Assembly (NCBI GenBank): GCA_016786725.1
Contig: JAEUVU010000001.1
Coordinates: forward strand, 1 to 64,000
Reading direction: 5' to 3'
Length of the DNA: 64,000 nucleotides
DNA from: Ferruginibacter sp.
GTDB taxonomy: Bacteria; Bacteroidota; Bacteroidia; Chitinophagales; Chitinophagaceae
This document shows positions 42,441-51,272 of this stretch, one piece after another; the stretch's first letter is position 1, and each line of letters starts with the position of its first letter. The notes under the pieces are model-generated. The model made no database searches and was not told the DNA's origin. It worked only from the letters and a program-made list of their open reading frames with translations. Both the position numbers and the translations under genes were made by a program.

Positions 42441-42857
42441 ATGTATCCAGAAGAAATTGTAATCCCAATGAAAGAAGAGTTAACAGAAAATGGTTTTAGT
42501 GAACTGTTGACTGCTGAGGCTGTAGAAAATAAACTTGCTGAAAAAGGAACTACTTTGGTAATGATCAATTCCGTATGCGGTTGCAGCGCCGGCACAGCAC
42601 GTCCGGGAGTTTTAATGGCTGTAAGCAATACTTCAAAAAAGCCTGATAATATCACTACCAGTTTTGCAGGTTTTGATATTGAAGCAGTGAAAAAAATAAG
42701 AGAACACCTGGTGCCTTACCCACCATCTTCACCGGCCATAGCTTTATTTAAAGATGGTAAGCTGGTTCATTATATTGAGCGCCACAATATTGAAGGCCGC
42801 AGCGCACAAATGATTGCCGAGAACCTGTTAGGCGCATTTGAGCAATATTGCAATTAA
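42441..42857 (+). CDS. Bacilliredoxin, BrxA/BrxB (YphP/YqiW) family
   Basis: 138 residues. Thioredoxin-like fold with the active-site 'INSVCGCSAGTARPGV' (Cys-Gly-Cys), where Bacillus BrxA/B remove bacillithiol from proteins after oxidative stress. The start 'MYPEEIVIPMKEELTENGFSELLTAEAV' and the end 'SPAIALFKDGKLVHYIERHNIEGRSAQMIAENL' are family-typical. Many Bacteroidota make bacillithiol, so the function fits. Whether this species does so cannot be seen here because no bsh genes are present. Monocistronic, with its own terminator. Confidence 0.95.
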   Translation: MYPEEIVIPMKEELTENGFSELLTAEAVENKLAEKGTTLVMINSVCGCSAGTARPGVLMAVSNTSKKPDNITTSFAGFDIEAVKKIREHLVPYPPSSPAIALFKDGKLVHYIERHNIEGRSAQMIAENLLGAFEQYCN

Positions 42858-42880
42858 TAATTTTTATTAGTAAGTACTAT

Positions 42881-42911
42881 AAGCCTCTTGTTTTAACAAG
42901 GGGCTTTTTTA
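42881..42911 (+). terminator. Terminator of the bacilliredoxin gene
   Basis: AAGCCTCTTGTT / AACAAGGGGCTT, 12 bp with one G-U pair and a 2-base loop core, followed by T6. Confidence 0.88.
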
Positions 42912-43003
42912 CACCTGCAATCGTTATAAGATTGCAGCTTTAATGAAGTAATATTGAATGAAATAGTATATTGCAGTCCTGAATTTTAAACCTCAGCTAA
43001 CAG

Positions 43004-44332
43004 ATGTATCCCAATTTATATTATGTATTTAAAGACTGGCTTGGTGTTGAATGGCATGGATTAAGCTTTTTAAATACATTCGGGCTGTTTGTGGCGCTGG
43101 GTTTTGTAACCGCTGCAATTGTTTTAAGTAAAGAATTACAGCGCAAAGAAAAGCAGGGTCTGTTAAGTTACCGGGAAGAGATGATTGTTGTGGGCAAGCC
43201 TGCTTCTTTATTGGATATTCTCATTAACGGCATCGTAGGTTTTATTTTTGGGTATAAGATATTCGGGCTCTTCTTCAGCAAGCCGGCTGATGTAAATCCG
43301 CAGGATTATATTTTTTCTTCGCAGGGAAATTTATTGGGCGGTTTGTTGCTGTGTGCAGTACTTGCCTGGTTTAAATGGTACGATAAGAATAAACAAAAAT
43401 TAAAAGAACCTGAAAGGCGTAATGTACGCATCTGGCCACACGACAGGGTAGGTGATATCATTATCCTGGGTTTGATATTCGGAATTCTTGGAGCCAAACT
43501 TTTTGATAACCTCGAAAACTGGAATGATTTTATTAAAGATCCTGTTGGGCGTATTTTTTCTGCAAGCGGTTTAACTTTTTATGGCGGGTTGATTCTGGCG
43601 GCAATAGCTATTTGCTGGTATGCATCTAAAAAAGGAATAAAGATCATTCACCTGATGGATGCAGCGGGGCTTGCGCTTTTGCTTGCCTATGCTGTTGGCC
43701 GCATTGGTTGCCAGGTGGCAGGCGATGGCGACTGGGGTATTTTTAACAGTGCTTATGTTGTAAATGCTGAAGGCAAGGTTGTTGAAGCGGCACCCGGGGA
43801 TTACGAAATGCAGCTTAAAAAGAACGAAGCCTACTATTTAAGGGGCGAAGTGCGGGGTAAAGATTCTGCAATGGTACCCGTAACAGATCGTGTTTATTCA
43901 AGTTTGGATAAAGTTCCGCACAAATCATTTAAAGGCCCCTCTTTCTTGCCCACCTGGATGTTTGGCTATACATATCCCCAAAATGTAAATAAAGATGGGG
44001 TATTAATAGCTAACTGTGATGATGAGCATTGCAGGGCCTTACCGCAACCGGTTTTTCCGACACCATTTTATGAAACATTGGTTTGCACCTTGCTGTTTTT
44101 AATACTTTGGAGTTTAAGAAGGCGCATAAAAACGCCAGGTGTTATGTTTGGTATCTATCTTATTTTAAATGGAATAGAGCGTTTTACTGTAGAATTATTC
44201 CGGGTAAATAATACTTATTCAATTTTCGGTTTGCATCCTACCCAGGCCGAAATTATATCAGCGCTCCTTGTTTTAACAGGCATTGGATTGATCTTTTTCG
44301 TAAAACGCTGGGCTGCCAAACAAGTTAATTAA
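43004..44332 (+). CDS. lgt: Prolipoprotein diacylglyceryl transferase
   Basis: 442 residues. Transfers diacylglycerol from phosphatidylglycerol to the lipobox Cys of prolipoproteins in the inner membrane. Seven membrane segments; the Lgt signature is 'LLAYAVGRIGCQVAGDGDWG' (about 235-254) with the essential Arg, and 'GLTFYGGLILAAIAICWY' before it. It is longer than E. coli Lgt (291) because of a soluble insert of ~85 residues (about 255-345, 'YVVNAEGKVVEAAPGDYEMQLKKNEAYYLRGEVRGKDSAMV') just after the signature, as commonly seen in this phylum. The end 'ERFTVELFRVNNTYSIFGLHPTQAEIISALLV' is complete. Monocistronic. Confidence 0.95.
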   Translation: MYPNLYYVFKDWLGVEWHGLSFLNTFGLFVALGFVTAAIVLSKELQRKEKQGLLSYREEMIVVGKPASLLDILINGIVGFIFGYKIFGLFFSKPADVNPQDYIFSSQGNLLGGLLLCAVLAWFKWYDKNKQKLKEPERRNVRIWPHDRVGDIIILGLIFGILGAKLFDNLENWNDFIKDPVGRIFSASGLTFYGGLILAAIAICWYASKKGIKIIHLMDAAGLALLLAYAVGRIGCQVAGDGDWGIFNSAYVVNAEGKVVEAAPGDYEMQLKKNEAYYLRGEVRGKDSAMVPVTDRVYSSLDKVPHKSFKGPSFLPTWMFGYTYPQNVNKDGVLIANCDDEHCRALPQPVFPTPFYETLVCTLLFLILWSLRRRIKTPGVMFGIYLILNGIERFTVELFRVNNTYSIFGLHPTQAEIISALLVLTGIGLIFFVKRWAAKQVN

Positions 44333-44444
44333 TCTGTTTCTTAACTTTTATTTCATTTTATTTACTGTAACATTTTCTTCGGGTTAGCCGTATAATGCTA
44401 TATAACCAGTTATCCTCAAATTTTGCCGCCCATTATTTTACAAT

Positions 44445-44465
44445 GTACTATGTAACACATAGTAC
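44445..44465. promoter_or_regulatory. Perfect 9-3-9 dyad, probable operator
   Basis: GTACTATGT, spacer AAC, then ACATAGTAC form a perfect inverted repeat that ends one base before the -7 box of the receptor gene at 44555. A dimeric repressor bound here would cover the promoter spacer. The inner ATGT...ACAT halves recall PadR-type sites, but the regulator is not in the window. Confidence 0.7.
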
Positions 44466-44466
44466 C

Positions 44467-44474
44467 TACTTTTG
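44467..44474 (+). promoter_or_regulatory. -7 promoter box for the 44555 receptor gene
   Basis: TACTTTTG matches TAnnTTTG. It gives an ~75-base leader before the ATG at 44555. Confidence 0.55.
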
Positions 44475-44554
44475 TGAAGTAGTTATCAAAGTATAGTAAC
44501 TGATTATTAAAACAACCCGACAGCCATTCGGGTAACAAAACAAAAAGTATAGCC

Positions 44555-47041
44555 ATGAAAAAATTTTTCAGCCTGCTGGCTGCTGCCTTTATTGGTATGT
44601 CCAGCTTCGCCCAAACCGGGGGCAAAATAACCGGAAGTATTAAAGACGGCGGTAACCAAAAAATAATTGATGCCGCTTCAGTATCCCTCTTAAGAGCCAA
44701 AGATTCCAGCCTGGTAAAAGTAGCCGTAACCGATAAAGACGGTAATTTTTCTTTTGAAAATATTAAAGACGGGAGCTACCTGGTTCTTGCAACTTCAGTA
44801 GGTCACACAAAAACCTACAGTACAAAAATTACTATTGCGCCAGATGCTTTATCAGCTAATACGGGAGTGCTGCAATTGGTTCCTGCAGAAAAGGATATGA
44901 AAGAAGTATCAGTTAGCGCTAAAAAACCATTGATTGAAAGAAAGCTCGACAGAACCATTGTAAATGTAGACGCCTCAATTACCAATACAGGAGGCACAGC
45001 TATGGAAGTATTGGAAAAATCGCCTGGTGTTTCGGTTGATAAAGACGGTAATATCAGCCTGAAGGGCAAAAGCGGTGTTATTGTTTATATTGATGGAAGA
45101 CCCAGTTATTTAGGAGCTGCCGACCTTGCAAATATGCTGCGTAATATGACAGCCAGCCAGCTTGACCAAATCGAAATCATGACCAATCCTCCTGCTAAAT
45201 ATGATGCAGCCGGCAATGCAGGTGTTATCAACATCAAAACCAAAAAGAATAAACTGTTTGGTTACAACGGTAATATAACTACAGGTTATACACAGGGAAG
45301 ATATGCCCGATTTAATGAATCAGTAAGTTTTAACTATCGCAATAAAAAAGTGAACTTCTTCAGCAACCTGAATTACAACCGCAACCACAGGGGCGAAGAG
45401 TTGTATATCGTAAGGAATTTCCGTGATGCCAATACAAAACAGATTAAATCAATCTTTGACCAGGCTACGCAGATGGAAAATCAACGGCATTATTACAATG
45501 CAAAAATTGGTATGGATTACAATGTGTCAAAAAACACAACCCTGGGTGTAGTATTGAATGGATTTTACAATCCCAGCTTGTGGCAGAGCAATACAAAAAC
45601 ATATATCTACGATCCAAATTATAACTTAACTGATATTACAACTGCCAGCACAGAGAACAAGGAGAAATGGAAAAATTTCAGCTCTAACGTTAACTTCAGA
45701 ACCAAGCTGGATTCAGCAGGGCAGGAGCTTTCAGGAGATTTTGACTTTATTCAATACAAGGCAACAAGTGTGCAGCCGCTTACAAGCTCGTATTACGATG
45801 CTCTTGGTAACCTTAAACAGGCACCTGATGTGTTGAACGGAACTTTACCAACCAATATAAAAATTTACAGTGGTAAGGTAGATTATACTTTGCCCTTGAA
45901 AAAAGATGCAAAATTTGAAGCAGGTTTTAAAACCAGTTTTGTAACCAATGATAATGATGCAAGGTATGATAGCCTGAAAACCGGTTATTCAATATTAGAC
46001 AGCGCCCGAAGCAATCATTTCATTTATGATGAGAATATTAATGCTGCCTATGTAAATTACAGCAGGCCTCTGGGAAAAAAATGGAGTGCACAACTGGGTT
46101 TGAGGGTGGAGAATACAAATTCAAATGGTATTTCAAAAGGCTACACATACAATACTTCACAAGATAAATTTGTTTACACTGAAACGAAATTTAAAAGATC
46201 TTATACACAGCTGTTTCCAACGGTTTACCTGCAATACACAGCCAATGATAAGAACCAGTTTGTTATTAACTATGGCCGCAGGATAAAAAGACCTGACTAC
46301 GAAGACATGAACCCATTTGTTCACTTTTTAGACAGATATACTTTTGAGCAGGGTAATCCAAATATCAGCCCTCAGTTTTCTCATAATATAGAACTGAGCC
46401 ATACCTGGAAAGGATTTTTAACAACAACGGTGAATTACACAGCCACCAACAATATCATTCAACAGGTATTGGAACAAAATGATGTTACCAATGAAACGTT
46501 TATCAAAAAAGCTAACATAGCCAGCGCCAAACAAATAGGTTTAGAGGTTACAGCCAATAAATCATTAACCAAATGGTGGACCGGTAATATCTATGCCAAC
46601 GTATATAATAACCATTTTACCGGCCTGGTGAATAATGAAAAGATATCAATAGGTGTTACCACATTTATGGCGCAGTTGCAGCACCAGTTTAAATTTAAAA
46701 AAGGATGGGCTGCAGAACTGAGCGGCTTCTACCGTACCAAGGGGCTTGAAGGGGTTATTTATATCAAGGCTATGGCCCAGGTAAATGCAGGAGTAAGCAA
46801 GCAGATACTGAAAGACAAAGGAAGCATCCGCCTGAATGTACGTGATATTTTTGCCGGTGGTGTTTTCAGGGGATACAGCAAATATGGTACTGTTGATGCA
46901 AATTTCAAAAATGTTAACGACAGCCGTGCTGTAAGCCTTACGTTTACCTACAGGTTCAACAAAGGAAAACTAAAAGCAGGCAGTGGTAAAAGAAACAGCG
47001 GAGCCGGTGATGAACAAAACAGGGTTAAAGGAGGTAGCTAA
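44555..47041 (+). CDS. Outer-membrane beta-barrel receptor, TonB-receptor-like with carboxypeptidase-like N-domain
   Basis: 828 residues. Signal peptide 1-20 ('LLAAAFIGMSSFAQ'). A carboxypeptidase regulatory-like domain (~25-108, 'GSIKDGGNQKIIDAASVSLLRAKDSSLVKVAVTDKDGNFSFENIKDGSYLVLAT') is followed by a plug-like domain (~125-235, 'AMEVLEKSPGVSVDKDGNISLKGKSGVIVYIDGRPSYLGAADLANMLRNMTASQLDQIEIMTNPPAKYDAAGNAGVINIKTKKNK') and a large barrel. The 'LDQIEIMTNPPAKYDAAGNAGVINI' type belongs to a Bacteroidota branch of outer-membrane receptors whose ligands are unknown. The last ~25 residues are Lys/Gly-rich. A perfect dyad at the promoter suggests repressor control. Confidence 0.9.
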   Translation: MKKFFSLLAAAFIGMSSFAQTGGKITGSIKDGGNQKIIDAASVSLLRAKDSSLVKVAVTDKDGNFSFENIKDGSYLVLATSVGHTKTYSTKITIAPDALSANTGVLQLVPAEKDMKEVSVSAKKPLIERKLDRTIVNVDASITNTGGTAMEVLEKSPGVSVDKDGNISLKGKSGVIVYIDGRPSYLGAADLANMLRNMTASQLDQIEIMTNPPAKYDAAGNAGVINIKTKKNKLFGYNGNITTGYTQGRYARFNESVSFNYRNKKVNFFSNLNYNRNHRGEELYIVRNFRDANTKQIKSIFDQATQMENQRHYYNAKIGMDYNVSKNTTLGVVLNGFYNPSLWQSNTKTYIYDPNYNLTDITTASTENKEKWKNFSSNVNFRTKLDSAGQELSGDFDFIQYKATSVQPLTSSYYDALGNLKQAPDVLNGTLPTNIKIYSGKVDYTLPLKKDAKFEAGFKTSFVTNDNDARYDSLKTGYSILDSARSNHFIYDENINAAYVNYSRPLGKKWSAQLGLRVENTNSNGISKGYTYNTSQDKFVYTETKFKRSYTQLFPTVYLQYTANDKNQFVINYGRRIKRPDYEDMNPFVHFLDRYTFEQGNPNISPQFSHNIELSHTWKGFLTTTVNYTATNNIIQQVLEQNDVTNETFIKKANIASAKQIGLEVTANKSLTKWWTGNIYANVYNNHFTGLVNNEKISIGVTTFMAQLQHQFKFKKGWAAELSGFYRTKGLEGVIYIKAMAQVNAGVSKQILKDKGSIRLNVRDIFAGGVFRGYSKYGTVDANFKNVNDSRAVSLTFTYRFNKGKLKAGSGKRNSGAGDEQNRVKGGS

Positions 47042-47077
47042 AACCTTACATAATTAAAAGAAATGGTCTCTTTTTGT

Positions 47078-47110
47078 AAAAACCTGTCGCCTTTGTGCGC
47101 CAGGTTTTTT
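47078..47110 (+). terminator. Terminator of the receptor gene
   Basis: AAAAACCTG / CAGGTTTTT, 9 bp, with loop; the T run is shared with the next promoter's first base. Confidence 0.82.
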
Positions 47111-47117
47111 ACTTTTG
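47110..47117 (+). promoter_or_regulatory. -7 promoter box for yajQ
   Basis: TACTTTTG matches TAnnTTTG, 16 bases before the ATG and directly adjoining the upstream terminator. Confidence 0.5.
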
Positions 47118-47133
47118 AAAAAAAATAACTGCT

Positions 47134-47625
47134 ATGCCTTCATTTGATCTTGTAAGCAAAGTTGATCTGCAAACATTGGATAATGCGATCAATACTGTTA
47201 TAAAAGAAATTACCAACCGCTTCGACTTTAAAGGTTCACATGTGGTGATAGATCTTAACAAAAAAGAATTTAAAGTGAACCTGGAGGCCGACAGCGATAT
47301 GAAAATAAACCAGATAACCGATGTGATGATAAGCCGCAGCATGAAGCAGGGTCTGGCGGCTGAAATTTACGACCTGAGCAAAGAGCCTTACCAGAGCGGT
47401 AAAGTGGTAAAAAAAGAAGTGCCGGTAAAGAATGGTATAAAGCAGGAGGATGCTAAAAAGATTGTAAAACTAATAAAAGACAGCGGCCTGAAAGTGCAGG
47501 CGGCTATTATGGACGATATTATACGGGTAACCGGTAAAAAGATTGACGACCTGCAGGAAGTGATACAGGCTTCAAAAGGCTGGAACCTCGGAATTGCTCT
47601 GCAATATATCAACATGAAGAGCTGA
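47134..47625 (+). CDS. yajQ: YajQ family nucleotide-binding protein
   Basis: 163 residues, family length. '[74 protein letters not shown]' and the end '[46 protein letters not shown]' are near-consensus. Members bind RNA or cyclic di-GMP (shown for Xanthomonas); the role in Bacteroidota is unknown. Cytoplasmic, monocistronic. Confidence 0.97.
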   Translation: MPSFDLVSKVDLQTLDNAINTVIKEITNRFDFKGSHVVIDLNKKEFKVNLEADSDMKINQITDVMISRSMKQGLAAEIYDLSKEPYQSGKVVKKEVPVKNGIKQEDAKKIVKLIKDSGLKVQAAIMDDIIRVTGKKIDDLQEVIQASKGWNLGIALQYINMKS

Positions 47626-47674
47626 TATTACCGGTTTTTTAATGTTTCAACACTTAAAATTCAATAAAAAGCCT

Positions 47675-47682
47675 TACTTTTG
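47675..47682 (+). promoter_or_regulatory. -7 promoter box for rpmE2
   Basis: TACTTTTG matches TAnnTTTG. The leader to the ATG at 47738 is ~50 bases and contains the 6-bp hairpin GTACGG / CCGTAC (47701-47716). Confidence 0.55.
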
Positions 47683-47737
47683 CCACTTTCTAAATAATTT
47701 GTACGGCAAAATCCGTACGCTAAACTTAAAAAAAATT

Positions 47738-47992
47738 ATGAAACAGGGAATTCATCCAAACAATTACAGGCTGGTTGTGTTTAAAGACATGAGTAACGGA
47801 ACTCAGTTCTTAAGCCGCTCAACTGCCGAATCAAAAGAAACAGTAGTTTACGAAGATGGTAACGAGTATCCGGTAATTAAACTGGAGATTTCAAATACTT
47901 CTCATCCTTTTTATACCGGTAAAAATGTACTGGTGGATACCGCAGGTAGGATTGACAAATTCAACAAGCGTTACGCAAAAAAAGATAAATAA
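47738..47992 (+). CDS. rpmE2: 50S ribosomal protein L31, type B
   Basis: 84 residues from ATG 47738. '[82 protein letters not shown]' is typical. The zinc-binding cysteines of type A L31 are missing, which marks the zinc-independent type B; in many bacteria this is made when zinc is scarce, but in Bacteroidota it is usually the only form. The upstream in-frame codons to 47642 were rejected because they cover the promoter. Confidence 0.97.
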   Translation: MKQGIHPNNYRLVVFKDMSNGTQFLSRSTAESKETVVYEDGNEYPVIKLEISNTSHPFYTGKNVLVDTAGRIDKFNKRYAKKDK

Positions 47993-48048
47993 TTAAATAG
48001 AGATCATTATCTTTATTTCGAAGTTTGTTTTTCATGGCTATACTTTAA

Positions 48049-48077
48049 GTCCCTCCGGTTCTCCGGGGGGATTTTTA
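48049..48077 (+). terminator. Terminator of rpmE2
   Basis: TCCCTCCGG / CCGGGGGGA, 9 bp with one G-U pair, then T5. Confidence 0.85.
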
Positions 48078-48095
48078 TTTGCTTAATTTTACAGC

Positions 48096-49280
48096 ATGCA
48101 AAAGATCATTTTTACCGAAGAATACTGCAGGCCCGAAAATCTCCATCCTTTTACCTTCACCCGGCACATACAGGATATCCGCATTGGCATTTTAACTATC
48201 CGTGAAAAATGGGAACGTTACCTGAAAATTCCTTCGGCAGATAAATGGGAAGACAATTATCTGGATGATGAGCGCTCTGTAAAGATTGAAAAAGGTATCA
48301 GTAAAGATGATTACCTGCTGGTGCATGCAAATGTTTTACCAACAAAAGCAATCATCAGCAAAATAAAGAGAATGAGAAATGGCGAATTGCTCAGTTCGGA
48401 AAAAGAAGGCGGTATTGCATTTAAATTCTCAAACAAAGAAGTGCTGGGCCTGCACAAAATAAAAGTGAATTCATCTGTGAAATTTAAGGATGATATACAG
48501 GCGCTTCATTATCCCTGGGAGATATTTCAAAAAAATGATTGGGCATTGCGGGAGGATTTTACGTTGGTAACAGCCGGCAGAAAAAGCAAGGCCATTTCAA
48601 AAACCAATAAACTAATAAAACCTGCACAGATCTTTATAGAAGCAGGAGCAAAGGTTGAGCATTGTATTTTAAATGCTTCGGAAGGACCGGTCTATATCGG
48701 TAAAAATGCAGTGGTTATGGAAGGCAGCATGCTGAGAGGCCCTGTTGCAATTTGTGAAGGAGCCGTGGTTAAAATGGGTACCAAAATTTATGGAGCTACT
48801 ACAGTAGGGCCGTTTTGCACAGTTGCAGGAGAATTAAAAAATTCTGTTTTGTTTGGCTACAGTAATAAGGCTCATGATGGTTATTTAGGCGATAGTGTGA
48901 TAGGCGAATGGTGCAACTTAGGTGCCGGCACAAGCAACAGTAATGTAAAAAACAATGCAGGCGAAGTAAAGTACTGGATAGATGCCGATCAAAAAGAGAA
49001 GAGTGCGGGCATTAAAGGAGGTTTGTTAATGGGAGATTATTCAAAAGCGGCCATCAACACTTCATTCAATACAGGCACCATGGTAGGCGTTTGCAGCAAT
49101 GTATTTTCGGCAGGGCTTACGCCTAAATTTATTTCGGGCTTTTGCTGGGGAGCCGATGGCATTACTAAATACAAATTAGAGAAGGCATTAATTGATATTG
49201 ATAACTGGAAAAAATTAAAAGGCCACACAATTTCCGAAAGGGAAAAACAAATTTTGACTGATATTTACAAACTGACTTAA
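48096..49280 (+). CDS. GlmU-like sugar-nucleotide protein with left-handed beta-helix
   Basis: 394 residues. Residues 1-~180 are a nucleotidyltransferase-like part ('MQKIIFTEEYCRPENLHPFTFTRHIQDIRIGILTIREKWE') without the usual GlmU glycine-rich loop; ~185-365 is a hexapeptide-repeat beta-helix ('AQIFIEAGAKVEHCILNASEGPVYIGKNAVVMEGSMLRGPVAICEGAVVKMGTKIYGATTVGPFCTVAGELKNSVLFGYSNKAHDGYLGDSVIGEWCNLGAGTSNSN'). This is a known Bacteroidota family of GlmU relatives; it probably acts on a sugar phosphate or acetylates one, but activity is uncertain because the N-terminal catalytic loop is altered. It is 110 bases upstream of tpiA. Confidence 0.82.
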   Translation: MQKIIFTEEYCRPENLHPFTFTRHIQDIRIGILTIREKWERYLKIPSADKWEDNYLDDERSVKIEKGISKDDYLLVHANVLPTKAIISKIKRMRNGELLSSEKEGGIAFKFSNKEVLGLHKIKVNSSVKFKDDIQALHYPWEIFQKNDWALREDFTLVTAGRKSKAISKTNKLIKPAQIFIEAGAKVEHCILNASEGPVYIGKNAVVMEGSMLRGPVAICEGAVVKMGTKIYGATTVGPFCTVAGELKNSVLFGYSNKAHDGYLGDSVIGEWCNLGAGTSNSNVKNNAGEVKYWIDADQKEKSAGIKGGLLMGDYSKAAINTSFNTGTMVGVCSNVFSAGLTPKFISGFCWGADGITKYKLEKALIDIDNWKKLKGHTISEREKQILTDIYKLT

Positions 49281-49353
49281 TTACACGAATTTAAAAACAC
49301 GAATTACACGAACTTCTTTTCGCTAATTAGTGTAATTCGTATTAGTTAGTGTG
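49281..49353. repeat. Iterated ACACGAA words with inverted arm before tpiA
   Basis: ACACGAATTT, ACACGAATTACACGAAC on the left, and GTGTAATTCGTATTAG on the right. CGAATTACAC pairs with GTGTAATTCG. It lies between the GlmU-like gene and tpiA. Confidence 0.7.
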
Positions 49354-49390
49354 ATAAAACTTATAACATCATAACCAAAACAAAATACTT

Positions 49391-50152
49391 ATGCGTAAAC
49401 AAATTGCAGCAGCAAACTGGAAAATGAATCTTACCCTGCAACAGGCAGAAGCTTTAATGAATGAACTAATTGCCACACCACATGAACTGAAAGATAACCA
49501 GGAAGCCGTTTTCGGAGTTCCGTTTCCGTATCTCATCAGCATAAAAAATAAACTGGCCGGAAAGAAAAATGTATTTGTTGCTGCACAAAACTGTTACGAT
49601 AAAAAAAGCGGAGCATATACCGGTGAAGTAAGCGCCGAAATGCTGAAAAGCATTGCGGTGGATTACGTGATACTGGGCCACAGTGAGCGCCGTGAATATT
49701 TTAATGAAAGCCATGCCATGCTGGCAGCAAAAATTGATATCTGCATTGCCAATGGCCTGAAACCTATTTTTTGCTGCGGTGAAGCTTTGGAAATACGTGA
49801 AGCCGGAACACAGAATAGTTTTGTTGAAACTCAATTAAAAGAAAGCCTGTTTCATTTAACAGCAGAACAACTCACCGGTTTTGTAATTGCTTACGAACCC
49901 ATCTGGGCCATTGGTACCGGCAAAACTGCCAGTAACGAACAGGCCCAGGAAATGCATGCACATATCCGCAGCGTACTGGCAGAGCAATACGGTGCTGCAG
50001 TTGCAGATAGCATCTCCATATTATACGGAGGAAGTGTAAAAGCAAACAATGCGAAAGATATTTTTGGCCAGCCTGATGTAGATGGGGGATTGGTTGGTGG
50101 TGCAAGTTTGGTTGCTGCTGATTTTGCGGCGATTATTAATAGTTTGAAGTAA
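49391..50152 (+). CDS. tpiA: Triosephosphate isomerase
   Basis: 253 residues. Interconverts dihydroxyacetone phosphate and glyceraldehyde 3-phosphate in glycolysis and gluconeogenesis. Catalytic residues are in place: Lys in 'AANWKMNLT', His in 'VILGHSERREYFNE', Glu in 'VIAYEPIWAIGTGKTAS', and the phosphate-binding 'ILYGGSVKANNAKDIFGQPDVDGGLVGGASL'. The stop codon lies inside the left arm of a hairpin shared with the converging channel gene. Confidence 0.99.
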   Translation: MRKQIAAANWKMNLTLQQAEALMNELIATPHELKDNQEAVFGVPFPYLISIKNKLAGKKNVFVAAQNCYDKKSGAYTGEVSAEMLKSIAVDYVILGHSERREYFNESHAMLAAKIDICIANGLKPIFCCGEALEIREAGTQNSFVETQLKESLFHLTAEQLTGFVIAYEPIWAIGTGKTASNEQAQEMHAHIRSVLAEQYGAAVADSISILYGGSVKANNAKDIFGQPDVDGGLVGGASLVAADFAAIINSLK

Positions 50153-50189
50153 TTAATGGTCTGACGCTCTCGTCTGACCATTAATTACT
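50148..50189. terminator. Hairpin covering both stop codons of tpiA and the channel gene
   Basis: A 19-base stem (50148-50166 with 50171-50189) with a single mismatch and loop CTCT. The stop codons of the two converging genes lie in its two arms. There is no strong T run, so it may act as a structural or protecting end. Confidence 0.7.
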
Positions 50190-51183
50190 GAATAGCTGAT
50201 TTTTTAACAGCATCTGCAAAACCAAAGCTAACATCAGCCTCCACAAAACTGTTCAGCTTTTCAAGTTCTAAAATGGTTTTGCTGCCGGCGCTGCTGCGAT
50301 GGTACATGGGTACAAACTTAGCGCCCACCACAACTTCTTTAAGCGTATAAGAACTACGGTCAACAACTGTATTGCTGAACATGTCATCAAATGCTTTTAT
50401 GAAAACAAGTATCTCTCCGTTGACGTTTGTGTAATCCTCATTAGAAAAATTATAAAAAGGACTGTCTTCAGTTATCGGATGAACAAGTGTCCAGTTAAGT
50501 GTTAATGCATTGGCAACTTTAAATTCAAGCTCCAGCGGGAAAAATTTATTTACCATCTTACCATTCTCTTCAACTGTCATCCCAAATGTCATCTTTGCTT
50601 CAGCATCCGTAAGCGTGGTGTTTTTATAAGGAGCAACCCTCACCATCAATGCAGTAATATCTTTGTAAGGCGCTATCACTGCATTCTCCGAAAATTTTAA
50701 ATAAGCTCTCGGCCTGCTGAACCGGCCGTAAAACAAACCGGTAGCTATAGCAAAACTCAGTAAACCAACCAATGCTTCACCGGCAGCTACAGCACTGGTT
50801 AAAACACCATCGGGGCTAATATGTCCGTAACCAACCGTGGTAAATGTTTGTGCACTGAAGAAATAGGCAGCACCAAATTTACCAAGTGCATCAAGGGATT
50901 CAATACCATTCAGGTTCTCTACACCTATCAGCATATAAATGCCGGCGAAAATAAAATTGATGATGATGTAAAAAGAGAAAATAACGGTTAAAAATTTCCA
51001 GCCGGGTAAACTCAGCATGGTATGGTACCAGCTTATCCTGCTTAAAAAAGGAACACCTTTGATCTCAATATTTGGTTTGCCGCTTTTGTTAACAAAACGG
51101 CCGCCATAATCGGATGCGTTTGTTCCAAAACCAGTATTAATCTCCGTTTTAGCCCTGGTATTTATTTTTCTTAAAAGCGACAT
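50185..51183 (-). CDS. Inward-rectifier (KirBac-type) potassium channel
   Basis: 332 residues. Membrane segments at ~62-84 and ~128-150 enclose the pore helix and the selectivity filter 'TVGYG' (116-120) in 'SAQTFTTVGYGHISPDG'. The C-terminal half is the cytoplasmic Ig-like Kir domain: 'RPRAYLKFSENAVIAPYKDITALMVRVAPYKNTTLTDAEAKMTF...FPLELEFKVANALTLNWTLVHPITEDSPFYNFSNEDY'. It conducts K+ across the inner membrane, gated by ligands or lipids. The N-terminal ~50 residues hold the slide helix ('LSRISWYHTML'). Two opposed -7 boxes lie at its 5' side. Confidence 0.95.
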   Translation of the reverse strand: MSLLRKINTRAKTEINTGFGTNASDYGGRFVNKSGKPNIEIKGVPFLSRISWYHTMLSLPGWKFLTVIFSFYIIINFIFAGIYMLIGVENLNGIESLDALGKFGAAYFFSAQTFTTVGYGHISPDGVLTSAVAAGEALVGLLSFAIATGLFYGRFSRPRAYLKFSENAVIAPYKDITALMVRVAPYKNTTLTDAEAKMTFGMTVEENGKMVNKFFPLELEFKVANALTLNWTLVHPITEDSPFYNFSNEDYTNVNGEILVFIKAFDDMFSNTVVDRSSYTLKEVVVGAKFVPMYHRSSAGSKTILELEKLNSFVEADVSFGFADAVKKSAIQ

Positions 51184-51206
51184 AACTTAAAGGCGTGTTT
51201 TTACTT

Positions 51207-51229
51207 TAAATTTGAGCCTGTCAAATATA
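51207..51229. promoter_or_regulatory. Opposed -7 boxes of the channel gene and the glycan operon
   Basis: TAAATTTG at 51207-51214 (plus) and, on the minus strand, TATATTTG at 51222-51229 point towards each other's gene with 7 bases between. The channel starts at 51183, the flippase at 51273. Polymerases at the two promoters would exclude each other. Confidence 0.45.
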
Positions 51230-51272
51230 TGATTTTTGACACCAGCTTTAATAAAGCGCTTTATCCAATAAT

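Noticed and set aside
47642-47737. N-terminal extension of L31
   Set aside because: Contains the TACTTTTG box and a leader hairpin; the conserved L31 start 'MKQGIHPN' is at 47738.
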